From Chitinophaga sp. Cy-1792 (GTDB taxonomy: Bacteria; Bacteroidota; Bacteroidia; Chitinophagales; Chitinophagaceae), in NCBI RefSeq assembly GCF_011752935.1, contig NZ_VWWO01000001.1, forward strand, positions 1,116,001 to 1,180,000: a stretch of 64,000 nt of DNA, in the 5' to 3' direction. Position numbers and translations under genes: made by a program. Positions 43,864 to 53,900 of the stretch are shown piece by piece; position 1 is the first letter of the stretch, and each line of letters opens with the position of its first letter. The notes below the pieces were generated by a model. That model was not told where the DNA came from, did no database searches, and saw only the letters and a program-made list of their open reading frames with translations.

Positions 43864-44619
43864 ATGATTCGTTTTTTTGCATATATCGGAGCATTGTTTC
43901 TTTTCTTATTCATCAACCTGCAGGATACTGTTGCACAGGTCCGGCTTTCCGGTATGGTGGCGGATCAGGATACAAAAACAGGAATACCGTTTGTTTCAAT
44001 CGTAAATAAGAGAGCGATGACAGGGACACTCAGTACCGAAAGTGGTCGTTTCTATTTAGAAGGAATGGCTGGGGATACTATTGAGTTTTCCATGATCGGT
44101 TATGCGACAAGAGTGGTGGTGATGCCGGGTATGTCGGCAAGTATGGATGTTTTGTTACAGAAGCGTTTGTATGAGCTGGAAGGCGTGAATGTACAGGGTA
44201 AGAGTCATTATAAGGATTCTCTTGCCATGCGTGAAGAGTACAACAGATATTTCAATTATAAGAAGCCTGGCGCTATGGACGTGTTGAAAACGTTGCCGGC
44301 AAATCCTGTGACAGCATTGAGTTACCTTGTTCCCAGCAAGGCACGTAAGCGTAAGGAAGAATTCCGCGGACAACTGGAGTACTGGGAAAAAGAGAAGTAC
44401 ATAGATTACCGTTATTCTCCTGAGATAGTTGGCAGAATGACGAAGTTACAGAGTCCGGAGCTGGATTCATTTATGTACAAGTATCGTCCCGGATATGATT
44501 TTCTGAATGCAGCATCAGAATATGATCTGTTGTTGTATATCAAGAATTCTTTCGAAGAATACAAAAAAGGCAAAGCCCAGGCTACAGATCCTGTAGGCGC
44601 TTCTCCCGCAAAACAATAA
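43864..44619 (+). CDS. Secreted carboxypeptidase-regulatory-like domain protein
   Basis: A 251-residue protein with a signal peptide (about 1-24) and an N-terminal CarboxypepD_reg-like beta-sandwich (about 25-100: VRLSGMVADQDTKTGIPFVSIVNK, GTLSTESGRFYLEGMAGDTIEFSMIGYA). The C-terminal half is charged and helical. Proteins of this type are common in Bacteroidota and likely act in the periplasm or at the outer membrane; exact role unknown. TAatTTTG at 43840-43847 is a probable -7 element. Confidence 0.85.
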   Translation: MIRFFAYIGALFLFLFINLQDTVAQVRLSGMVADQDTKTGIPFVSIVNKRAMTGTLSTESGRFYLEGMAGDTIEFSMIGYATRVVVMPGMSASMDVLLQKRLYELEGVNVQGKSHYKDSLAMREEYNRYFNYKKPGAMDVLKTLPANPVTALSYLVPSKARKRKEEFRGQLEYWEKEKYIDYRYSPEIVGRMTKLQSPELDSFMYKYRPGYDFLNAASEYDLLLYIKNSFEEYKKGKAQATDPVGASPAKQ

Positions 44620-44648
44620 TAAAATATATATCTTCCTATACCAGATTT

Positions 44649-44667
44649 TACAATTGCAGCAATTGTA
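44649..44667. promoter_or_regulatory. Palindrome TACAATTG-CAG-CAATTGTA
   Basis: Perfect 8-bp arms with a 3-nt centre in the gap before the lipoprotein gene at 44724. Could be an operator or a 3'-end hairpin; there is no T-run. Confidence 0.4.
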
Positions 44668-44723
44668 TGTAGTGCCGTGTAATATAGTATAGGTGGGCAT
44701 CTTACTAAAAATATATAATACCT

Positions 44724-45320
44724 GTGAAAATACAGCAATGTTCTTGGCCCTGTATATTTGTATTTGCTTTGGCAGCATGTGCTTCGCCACAGCAAAATAA
44801 TAGTGTCATAACCGATACGGTTCCTCCAAAGACACACATCTTCCCCGATAAAATTGATACAGCGGCGGCCGGAAAGCTGGCAAAAGACGCACTAAGCTGG
44901 TATAAACAGCATTACGACACAGTTGCCGGTATTAGTCTGGTCCGCATGTCTGATACGCTTCTCCCCTATCGTATTGATTATGGTGGCGTAGACCGCTATA
45001 TAAAAATCTTTAAAAGCTCCGGTTATTTTTCTGAAAAATACTTTTATGATCTGCATAAATATTTTAAAGATTGTGATAGCCGGTTTCAGGAGCGTAAGCA
45101 GTTGGACGGGCCGCCGGAAGGACTGGACTATGACCTGGTGTTGAAGTCGCAGGAGATTGATAGTGAGATGGAGGACTTGAAAAATGTGGGGGTAGTCAAT
45201 TACAAGCCTATGGCAAATGATCATGGTATTATGGTGAAGTTGTCGAATGGTTTATGCTTTAGAGTGGTGCAGGCAAATGGAAAAATGTTGATTGATAGTA
45301 TTTATCGGGAGTCTAAATAG
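44724..45320 (+). CDS. Putative lipoprotein, unknown function
   Basis: A 198-residue protein with lipobox FALAAC (lipid Cys19). The mature part is charged, with LSWYKQHYDTVAGI and YFSEKYFYDLHKYFKDCD, which vaguely recall DUF3828-type lipoproteins; confidence in that is low. The only in-frame start giving the signal is GTG at 44724. It is part of a run of small genes with no clear family, upstream of the giant operon. Confidence 0.7.
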   Translation: MKIQQCSWPCIFVFALAACASPQQNNSVITDTVPPKTHIFPDKIDTAAAGKLAKDALSWYKQHYDTVAGISLVRMSDTLLPYRIDYGGVDRYIKIFKSSGYFSEKYFYDLHKYFKDCDSRFQERKQLDGPPEGLDYDLVLKSQEIDSEMEDLKNVGVVNYKPMANDHGIMVKLSNGLCFRVVQANGKMLIDSIYRESK

Positions 45321-45354
45321 TTGTGGGTTACTATTATTAATAATTAAATATGAT

Positions 45355-45789
45355 ATGGGCAACTATATTACGGTATCCGGAGGTTTTACATGCGCACGAG
45401 AGGAGGTGTTGCTACTTGAAAAAGTATTATTAGAAACAATAGCAGATTCTTCTGACTTTGTAGTGGATCGGGAAAGAGCTGAGTTTTATATGAAATGCTG
45501 GCGATTTCCAACTGAAGAAATCAATTGGACAAGTCATGTGTTTTTTGGTGGCAGCATACGTGATTATGCCCGCGATTACTTACAATATCAAATCCTATGT
45601 TGTTGTTGGGCATTGAAGGTTGCTAACACAGATGAAGGTTGTTGTGATGATACGGTAGATGCTATGTTTTATGTAACTGATTGGGAAGATGGAAGGTTTA
45701 TGTGGGAAATCTATAATAACAGAATTAATGTTTATCGTATGCCTAAAGGTGAAAGCCGTTATGAATTGATGTACTACCTTGATCTGTAA
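45355..45789 (+). CDS. Small cytoplasmic protein, unknown
   Basis: A 144-residue protein rich in Cys, Tyr, Trp and acidic residues. It has no signal or membrane segment. Start is ATG at 45355; an upstream non-ATG extension overlaps the previous gene and is not credible. I do not recognise the family. Small, acidic, orphan cytoplasmic proteins near toxin-like giant genes can be immunity proteins, but this is only inferred from position. Confidence 0.65.
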   Translation: MGNYITVSGGFTCAREEVLLLEKVLLETIADSSDFVVDRERAEFYMKCWRFPTEEINWTSHVFFGGSIRDYARDYLQYQILCCCWALKVANTDEGCCDDTVDAMFYVTDWEDGRFMWEIYNNRINVYRMPKGESRYELMYYLDL

Positions 45790-45845
45790 ATGCAGACGCA
45801 TTACTATATGAGCCCCACATTTCGGGTAGATTAAAACCAAAATCT

Positions 45846-46766
45846 ATGTCTACGAAGTACAAACTTGTTTTCATTTTATTGTTGTCAGCAGTTGTTTGTT
45901 TGCTGCATAGTTGTATTGATGTAGTTGATGATGTGGATGGAAGTCAGCTGAGAGGGTATGATTTCAGGTTGTTTAAGAAGACTAAAGCCTGGGACCTGAT
46001 TAAGGCTGTGAGGTCTGAGGATACTAAGGAGATAGCAGCTGCAATTCAGCAGGATACATCCGTATTGAATTTGCAGGAGCCCTATTATGGAAAGACACCA
46101 TTGATGTTAGCCATTATGAACCATAAATTCAAAGCTGCTGAATTCCTGTTGAATAATGGTGCAGATCCCAATGTACATGATAGTTATGATGGAAAATCAG
46201 CAATAATATTAGCGGCAGACATTCAAAACGAGGAGACAGCAACGCTCAGATTACTGTCGCTGTTACTTTCTAAAAGTGCGAACCCAAATGATGACGAAGT
46301 AGGGCCCCGAAGAGAAGGGAATACCACCAGACAGACTCCCCTGTTGGAAGCCAGTGCAACGCTGAAAGCGGGTGACTTCGCATTGAAAAAGGTAAAGATA
46401 TTGGTTGAAGGAGGTGCAGATGTTAATCATGTTAATGATTACGGTGACTTCCCATTGAAAGAAGCATTGATATTTGACCATTATGATGTTGCATTGTTTC
46501 TCCTGGAAAGCGGCGCTAAATATGATTTGCTTTTTTTCGACAGGTCACAATTCGGAAAAGGGGGAGAAAAGGTTTACATTCTGGACTTAATGAGAGAAGA
46601 TGTGTATTCTCCTGATAGTGAAGCTTATGGTCAGAAAATGAAGGTGGTGGCTTTTCTTAAAGCACATGGACTTGATTATTGGAAGAAGCCTGTTCCAGAT
46701 TTCATAAAGAAAAAAATACAGGAAGATTATCCTGATAACTGGCAGGAATATCTGCGTAAATATTAA
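45846..46766 (+). CDS. Ankyrin-repeat lipoprotein
   Basis: A 306-residue lipoprotein (lipobox LLHSC, lipid Cys23). It contains ankyrin repeats, clearest at about 80-150 (YGKTPLMLAIMNHKFKAAEF, LLNNGADPN, SAIILAADI) and about 185-235 (KILVEGGADVN, FPLKEALIFDHYDVALFLL). Ankyrin repeats mediate protein binding. In Bacteroidota such proteins often sit in toxin-immunity regions, which matches the neighbours but is not proof. Confidence 0.85.
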   Translation: MSTKYKLVFILLLSAVVCLLHSCIDVVDDVDGSQLRGYDFRLFKKTKAWDLIKAVRSEDTKEIAAAIQQDTSVLNLQEPYYGKTPLMLAIMNHKFKAAEFLLNNGADPNVHDSYDGKSAIILAADIQNEETATLRLLSLLLSKSANPNDDEVGPRREGNTTRQTPLLEASATLKAGDFALKKVKILVEGGADVNHVNDYGDFPLKEALIFDHYDVALFLLESGAKYDLLFFDRSQFGKGGEKVYILDLMREDVYSPDSEAYGQKMKVVAFLKAHGLDYWKKPVPDFIKKKIQEDYPDNWQEYLRKY

Positions 46767-46807
46767 ACAATTAATTACGGTGATGATGGAGGAAGCGGTA
46801 ATTATTA

Positions 46808-47086
46808 ATGCAACTAATTATGATTAAGGCCATCGGAGAATTTATGCAAAAGTGGGGAAACCTGCTGGGCGTCCTATTTGGAATTTTTATTGCTTTGATT
46901 GGGTTGATTCTTCAACTGAGAGGTACAAACTCCTATCCGTTTTATTTTGAAAAGTTCAAAGAAGTGGTTGATTTTCCTATATGGGCGAACTATGTTTTTG
47001 GTTTCGTCTTTGTTAGTACCAATCTCAGGAGGGAATGGTTCTGGGGTGTGAAGCGGAGATTAAAAAAGATATTTCATAGAAAGTGA
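46808..47086 (+). CDS. Small two-helix membrane protein
   Basis: A 92-residue protein with two hydrophobic helices (about 15-37 and 55-72) and a basic C-terminus (RRLKKIFHRK). No family recognised. An alternative start is the ATG at 46820. It is the last gene before the AT-rich gap preceding the giant operon. Confidence 0.6.
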   Translation: MQLIMIKAIGEFMQKWGNLLGVLFGIFIALIGLILQLRGTNSYPFYFEKFKEVVDFPIWANYVFGFVFVSTNLRREWFWGVKRRLKKIFHRK

Positions 47087-47420
47087 ATTGGTGTATGCAG
47101 TAACTGTTTTTTGTAATGAATGTTTAGCAGGAAAACAGTTCAGTCTTGTCATTTATGTATATGATGTTTATTCCTGAAATAGTAGCTATGTTATTTGCTT
47201 GAGCTTGCTATTTCAACTGAAAGTAACTTGTGTTTAATTTCATGACATATCCTCTGTATTTCAATGTGGTAAAGGCATTGGAGGTATAATAAGTGTTTCT
47301 ACTTAGATGTTTTTACTTAAGTGTTTACTTTCAAAAAAATTTTTTTTTGTCATAATCGAATGTCAATAAGGGTTTCTAAAAACTTCTCCATATTAAACTT
47401 TACATGTTTTAAATTTTTAT
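47087..47420. other. AT-rich intergenic region
   Basis: No gene or RNA is supported in this 334-bp stretch. It is notably AT-rich with T-runs, and ends at the promoter of the giant operon. Confidence 0.6.
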
Positions 47421-47450
47421 TTTGATGGGCAGTTTTTTATTATAGTTTTG
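47421..47450 (+). promoter_or_regulatory. Promoter of the giant secreted-protein operon
   Basis: TTTG (47421-47424), 18-bp spacer, TAgtTTTG (47443-47450), both full consensus matches. The 76-nt leader runs to the first ATG at 47527. It is the only promoter-like signal seen for the five-gene operon. Confidence 0.72.
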
Positions 47451-47526
47451 TGGTGAATAATATCCTATTTTTTGTCATCACCTTTAAAATTTTTGTAAGA
47501 GCATTATAATTGGTTGAACCCACCCT

Positions 47527-49818
47527 ATGAAGAGAATAATCATAACCCTGTTATGGTTATTGATTACCCGTAATTGTTTTGCCCAGATACCACTGTCAAA
47601 GGATTATCAACCGGTAGATTCAGGTTTTATTAGTGTTCCAGGCGCTTCATGCAAAGCTCCTGCCCTCATTCCTGTGTCAATGTATCGTCGATTGTCAGAT
47701 GTCAGGATGTCCCCTGAACGGAGCATTCGAGTAAAGCCAATAACCAGTACGCCTGTACGAAAGAATTTGTTGACTGTGCATGGTAATATTCTGTACGACT
47801 TTTATTATCAGTCTGCAAGAGATACGCCAATACAGGCAAGGGATATCGTGCAACATACGTTGCAGACGAACCTTCAATTGGTCTGGAAGGATAAATATCC
47901 ATTTCGTATTGCATTTTCAACGAGTAAGAGTAATGCTGATTTCGTCCGGAATATCACCGGCGTGAATATGCAGTACACTAACCGTGATTTCAAAAATATG
48001 CTGTTGCAAAAGGCAATGGGCTGGGATAATGTACGCGAAAAGGACAGGAAAGAATTACTGAGAATGCGTTCTCAGCTGGATTCTCAATACCTGGAGCTCT
48101 ATCAGTTGCAGGCGAAGATGAAAGCTCCTTCTCTTTCTCAGCAGATTGTTGAGGAGAAGGAAAAGCAGCTATATGGCAGGGTGCGTGATTCTATTGCAAA
48201 CCAGCAAAAGCTGGATCTTAAAAGGCCTAATATTGACCTGAACCGTGGTTATGCGCAGGCTGGTATCCCTGATCCGGTTGCCAAAGATTCCGGGATGGCC
48301 AATAGTGCGGAAAAGTTAGCGTTGCTAAAGCAAAGAGCTGATTCTATATTAGCTAAAATAGAGAAGACGCAGGCGCTCTACAACCGCAAACGATCGCAGT
48401 ATGACTCCCGCAGATCAGGAATGAAAGATGCGCTTGGAAAACATGCTACTAACAGGGAATTGGCCGATGACCTGGAGTCTATGAATCTGCCGGATAGTTT
48501 GTTGCCCAAAGGTAGTCGTACTTTACTTGCCTTACGTTCTGTTGGCATTGGCAGAACTATGGTTGATTATTCTGAGCTTACTGCGAAGAATATCAGTATT
48601 ACTGGATTTCAGGCAGAGTATAATCCTGACTGGTATTTTGCCTTTGCTACCGGCGCTGTGGATTATGTTTTCAGGGATTATACCATCAATCAGAAAAGGA
48701 GTAAGCAGTATTTAAGTATAGCAAGATTGGGATATGGTTTGCGTGATAAATCCAGTATAATTTTTTCTTTTTATACAGGACGGAAGCAGTTGTACAATTT
48801 CAATACTACAGCACCGGATCCCGGCCAGCATATTCAGGAGCCTGATACAAAGCTGATGGGGATTTCGTTGGAAGGCCGCTGGCAGGTATTCCCGCATCAT
48901 ACAATAGCTGTGGAGGCGGCAAGGTCATCTCTGCCATATTATAAAAGAGGAGATCAGTCTGCCTTTTCCAGTATCTTTTCCTTCAATGATCATTCTGCTG
49001 ATGCAATAGCAACGACTTATACCGGATTTCTACCGGTAACGGGCACACGTATGAATGCTATGGTGAAAAAGATGAATGCTAACTTTCAATCGTTTAGTAT
49101 TTACAACACCGGTTCTAATCAAACTGCCTGGTCAGTAAAGGTGGACCAGCCTTTCTGGAAACAGCAATTATTGTTATCAGCAGGTATCCGGAAAAATGAT
49201 TTTAACAGTGTTTTTGAAAATACCAGTATCCAGAGTAATACAATTTTTAAAAGTTTACAGTTGACCCTTAAACGTAAGAGATGGCCTGTGTTGTCTGTAG
49301 GCTACTATCCGAGCTCTCAGCTCATGAAGCTCGATGATGGCCATTATCAGGAAAATGTTTTCAATACCCTCACAGGTACGGCTAATTACAGCTATGATTA
49401 TCATCATCTGATGATGAATACCAACTTCACTTATACCCGATTCTTTAATCACGCTACAGATAGTGGTTTTATATATTTCAACAGTAGCAATCTGGCACTT
49501 AATCATACCGTGTTTTTTGGCAGGGTAACACTTAACGGTGGATTATCAGAATCCATTAACCCGGATTATTCATTGCATGGAGCGGATGTTTCAGCGCAAT
49601 GGAAACTCAAAAGCTGGTTGGAAGTAGGAGGAGGTTTGAAGTACAATTACCAGACTATGTATGATATAACGCAGTTAGGCTACAATGGCAATTTAAGGAT
49701 AGCTGTGCCGAAAGTGGGTGAGTTTTCCTTCATGGGTGACCAGGGGTATATTCCGGGAGCGCAACGAAAGCTGGTATCAAATAAAACAGGAAGAATCGTA
49801 TACACAAAAATATTTTAA
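47527..49818 (+). CDS. Predicted outer-membrane beta-barrel with coiled-coil insert
   Basis: A 763-residue exported protein: signal peptide (KRIIITLLWLLITRNCFA), then residues about 75-150 with beta strands. Residues about 155-310 form long charged helical stretches (coiled-coil-like: RMRSQLDSQYLELYQLQAKM, LAKIEKTQALYNRKRSQYD). Residues about 330-763 carry many alternating strands, consistent with an outer-membrane barrel. I recognise no named family. First gene of the operon, 9 bp before the next. A role as outer-membrane conduit or anchor for the giant proteins downstream is inference from position and architecture. Confidence 0.75.
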   Translation: MKRIIITLLWLLITRNCFAQIPLSKDYQPVDSGFISVPGASCKAPALIPVSMYRRLSDVRMSPERSIRVKPITSTPVRKNLLTVHGNILYDFYYQSARDTPIQARDIVQHTLQTNLQLVWKDKYPFRIAFSTSKSNADFVRNITGVNMQYTNRDFKNMLLQKAMGWDNVREKDRKELLRMRSQLDSQYLELYQLQAKMKAPSLSQQIVEEKEKQLYGRVRDSIANQQKLDLKRPNIDLNRGYAQAGIPDPVAKDSGMANSAEKLALLKQRADSILAKIEKTQALYNRKRSQYDSRRSGMKDALGKHATNRELADDLESMNLPDSLLPKGSRTLLALRSVGIGRTMVDYSELTAKNISITGFQAEYNPDWYFAFATGAVDYVFRDYTINQKRSKQYLSIARLGYGLRDKSSIIFSFYTGRKQLYNFNTTAPDPGQHIQEPDTKLMGISLEGRWQVFPHHTIAVEAARSSLPYYKRGDQSAFSSIFSFNDHSADAIATTYTGFLPVTGTRMNAMVKKMNANFQSFSIYNTGSNQTAWSVKVDQPFWKQQLLLSAGIRKNDFNSVFENTSIQSNTIFKSLQLTLKRKRWPVLSVGYYPSSQLMKLDDGHYQENVFNTLTGTANYSYDYHHLMMNTNFTYTRFFNHATDSGFIYFNSSNLALNHTVFFGRVTLNGGLSESINPDYSLHGADVSAQWKLKSWLEVGGGLKYNYQTMYDITQLGYNGNLRIAVPKVGEFSFMGDQGYIPGAQRKLVSNKTGRIVYTKIF

Positions 49819-49827
49819 CGCTAAAAA

Positions 49828-50922
49828 ATGAAGAAAATCCTTTGGTTGTCTATGCTGGTTTTCTGCATGAAAGCCTCGGCACAGGTGAGTATGACCCCAC
49901 TGTTGCCTTCTGGTGGAGTATTGCTGAAAGCGCAGCTTTGGAATGTCAGGATGGTGTCCGTTTCGGCCAATCCTGTTTATGCACGCATTCTGTTTACCCT
50001 TCGGGATGTCCGGAACAATCAGGTGGTGATGACTGCGGCCACGAAAACTTTTAGTCTGGATAAAGGTGCCCGGCAGATGCAGGTAAATGATTTCGCCCCT
50101 ATCCAGTATGAAATTTTATCTCCGGTTATGGACCGTAATCCGAATGGGATGATTGCTGCGGGTAATTACCTGGCCTGTTATAATCTGGTTGTGGAAGGAG
50201 ATAAAAGAGGTCAGGGGGGAGAAGATTGTATTCCTTTTTCGGTGGAGCCGATGAGTCCTCCTTTGTTAAATAACCCGGCTGATAGGAGTATGTTGGACAG
50301 CCGTTTGCCCCAGTTTACGTGGATTCCCCCTGCACCGGTGAATATTTTTAATGATCTGAATTACCGGATGATTGTTACGGAAGTTTTCCCCGGACAAGAT
50401 GCTTACGAGGCTGTACAGCAGAATGTACCGGTGTACCAGGCTAACAATCTGCGCTTGAACTATGTGAATTTCGCAGATGGTGCCATGAACCTGGATACCG
50501 CCAAAACCTATGCCTGGACGGTGATTGCAAAGAATACAGAGATGACCGTATCACAGGCGGAGGTATGGACATTCCGGTTAAAGCAACCGTTACGCAGCAG
50601 CGGTGTTAGTCAAAGCTCCTATGTACAGTTAAAGAGAACTACCGATGGTACCGTGATTAACTGTAATGAAAGACTGCTTTGCCAATACACGAATGAAACG
50701 ACAGATAGTACTGCGTCATTTGAGCTGATAGATCTTGATCATCATAATAAAGTAGTTTATAAAGGAAGCATTCCTGTGGATGCCGGTAGTAATCAGTTGG
50801 AGCTCTTACTGGATAAGGATTTCCATCTTGTAAGTGACAGGAATTATCTGTTTAGAATACAGAATTCAAGGAATGATAGCTGGATGATTAAGTTTCACTA
50901 TCAACGTTCCGAAAGACAATAA
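49828..50922 (+). CDS. Secreted beta-rich protein, unknown
   Basis: A 364-residue exported protein: signal peptide (KKILWLSMLVFCMKASA), then predicted beta-sandwich domains. Residues about 140-265 look like a fibronectin-III-type fold (LNYRMIVTEVFPGQ, TYAWTVIAKN, VWTFRLKQP), preceded by PLLNNPADRSMLDSRLPQFTWIPP, a pattern typical of Fn3-like linker regions. No catalytic motif seen. Spacing of 9 bp to the previous gene and 34 bp to the giant gene supports cotranscription; probably an accessory surface protein. Confidence 0.72.
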   Translation: MKKILWLSMLVFCMKASAQVSMTPLLPSGGVLLKAQLWNVRMVSVSANPVYARILFTLRDVRNNQVVMTAATKTFSLDKGARQMQVNDFAPIQYEILSPVMDRNPNGMIAAGNYLACYNLVVEGDKRGQGGEDCIPFSVEPMSPPLLNNPADRSMLDSRLPQFTWIPPAPVNIFNDLNYRMIVTEVFPGQDAYEAVQQNVPVYQANNLRLNYVNFADGAMNLDTAKTYAWTVIAKNTEMTVSQAEVWTFRLKQPLRSSGVSQSSYVQLKRTTDGTVINCNERLLCQYTNETTDSTASFELIDLDHHNKVVYKGSIPVDAGSNQLELLLDKDFHLVSDRNYLFRIQNSRNDSWMIKFHYQRSERQ

Positions 50923-50956
50923 GCCTATTTCCCGATACCTATAAAATAATTAAGCA

Positions 50957-53900
50957 ATGATACTGGCTCTCTGTGAGAAAGGTAAAAAGACGATTGCCTA
51001 TACGATGCTGGCTTTGATTTATTTTGAAGCTGTCATCCCACAATTTGCGCTGGGTGCTGTTTCGCGGCCACCTGTGGTCCGGCTCCATGCGGCGCCTGCT
51101 GGCAATACAGATTCTAAGAAAAATAATATTGCTCCTGTTCCTGTCCCCTCTCCGGCTGCTGCTGTGGCTAAGGTGGAGGATAAAGTAGCGGAAACTGCTG
51201 TGGAGAAAACCGAATCGGCTTCGGCTTTCGGTGGTCCTACGCAGCCGGAAACGCAGGCATTTACGTCAGTTAATGGCGACAACATGGTAGATCTCTTTAC
51301 CGGTGATTTCAGTTATAGTATTCCGTTGATAGATGTGGGTGGCTATCCTGTGGCACTTGGTTATAACAGTGGCGTGTCTATGGACCAGGAAGCCAGTTGG
51401 ACAGGACTTGGCTGGAATATCAATCCGGGAACTGTTACACGAAATATGCGTGGGTTACCGGATGATTTCAATGGGCTGGATTCCGTAACCAAAACCATGT
51501 CTATAAAAGATAATAAAACAATTGGTGTTACTGCTGCCGCCGATGCGGAATTTGTGGGGGTGCCATTCGGAGTAGGCGCACAGCTGGGGATTTTTCATAA
51601 CACTTATCGTGGCTGGGGTCTGGAAACAGGTATCAATGCCAGTATTAATGTAGGAGAAAAGGCTTCTGGTCCATTATCAGGAGGATTGTCTGTTACCAAT
51701 AATTCCCAGGAAGGCCTGACGATCTCCCCTACCTTATCTTATTCTTTCCTGGAGAAAGCTGTATCGGAAAACGGTAGTATGAGTGGCTCGCTTACTATTG
51801 GTACCGGGTATAACTCCCGTGGAGGAATGAAAGCCCTGCAGTTTTCAGGTGGCGTACGTCTGTCGAAGCGGGAAGAAGTAAAGGCGACTGAAAGTAAGAA
51901 ACAAGCGTCAAAAAGTTACGGTACGCAGAAGAACCTCTTTAGTGGCGGTATCTCTTTTGTATACCCATCTTTTACGCCAACCATTTCCGTTCCTTACACC
52001 AGTACATCCTATGCGCTGTCTATTAAAGGTGGATTGGCGTACAAGTTTGTACATCCCAACTTTTCCCTGAGTGGGTACGTAAGTAATCAGTTTATCGCTG
52101 ATGAGGACACAACGGCCATACGTGCTGCTTATGGCTATCTGAATTATCAGAATGCAAATGGAAATGCCGAAGCCCTTCTTGACTATAACAGAGAGAAAGA
52201 AATGCCATATCGGGCAAAGCCGAAGCCTTCCAATATTGCTATTCCTTCTTACACGTACGACGTGTTTAATATTTCAGGAGAAGGGACTGGTGGTATGTTC
52301 CGTGCATTTAGAAGTGATATTGGCTATGTATATGATCACCATATGCGTACCCGTGATAATGCGCTCAGTGGCGGTATTGATTTGGGTACCGGTGACCTGG
52401 CGCATATGGGTGCCGATATAAATTACACGCATGCCTTTACAGAATCGGGACCATGGCTTGCGGCTAATCCGCTTGCTGAATTGTTCGCATTTCGTAAATC
52501 CAATAAAGACTTTGAGGCTTCCTATTTCAAGAATCCGGCGGAGATATCGACAGGTGATTGGGATAATTTTTATTCAGGCCTCAACTTTTTAGATATTTGG
52601 GAACCCCAGATAGATAATTCGAATGACATTGCAGGAACCTCTAGCAGCATGGCGTATATTCCTGATAAGTGGTATAGCCACAGATACTGGGAGATGACCC
52701 CGGACAATGTTGTTCGTCGGACACGGGATAAGCGGTCCCAGGTTATCTCTTATCTGACAGCAAAAGAGGCTGCGCTAGCCGGACAGGTCAAATATATTGA
52801 TAACTATCAGCTCAATCGTTACCGCATCTCGAATTGTGATGATGTTACAGACGATACACAAATTCCGGGAACTGGCTTTAAGGGTGAATATTTTAAAGGA
52901 ATAAATTTTAATGAAAAGTTATTTGAACGGATAGACAGTAATATCACGTTTAGTAATCCCACCTCTTTCAAGGTCATTACTGCAGGGAGTACTCAACTGA
53001 ATGAAGTATTTTCCGTAAGATGGACTGGCCGTATCAAAGCTACTGTGAGTGGTAAGTATACCATTAGAACGGCATCTGATGACGGTGTTCGTTTATGGGT
53101 CAACGATAGTCTGTTTATAGATGACTGGAGGATACATGGTACCAATGTTACCCAGAACTATGTTTATCTGGAAGCTGGCCAGGTTTACAGGGTGAGGGTT
53201 GATTTTTATCAGAACAAAGGAGATGCGAACCTGAATGTTAAGTTTACCAGTCCTGAAGGGGATCTCTGGTCGCATAATTTCTACCCTCCTGAAAAAGAAT
53301 CCTTCCAGGCCAGCGATGTATTGACAAAGGAAAAGCGCGTAAACGGTTTCCGTAAGGCGAATCACATTTCAGAAATTGATGTACTTAATCCTGATGGGCG
53401 GAAATATACCTATGGTATTCCTGTATACAATTTCAATCAGAAGGATGTTACCTTTTCTGTAGATCATGCGAAAGGTAATGAGGCAGAAGGTCTGGTGGAT
53501 TATACGCCCGGAATAGATAATACGACACGTAATTCGCAGGGGAATGATCACTACTTTAATAAGGATGAAATGCCAGCCTATGCGCATTCCTTTCTGCTCA
53601 CCGGTATTACTTCACCAGATTATGTAGATGTTACAGGGAATGGTATCAGTGATGATGACCTGGGAGAAGCGGTAAGATTTAACTATTCAAAAGTTGCAGG
53701 TAAAGAAAAGCCTTATCAGTGGCGCACACCATATTCCGACAGTGCCAGCCTCAATCCGGGTATGCGCACCGATGATCGTGACGACAAAGGAAGTTATGTT
53801 TATGGAGAAAAAGAACTCTGGTACCTGAACTCTATAGAGTCGAAAAATATGATTGCCACCTTCAAGGTGAGTAATCGTGAAGATCTTCTCGCAATTGATG

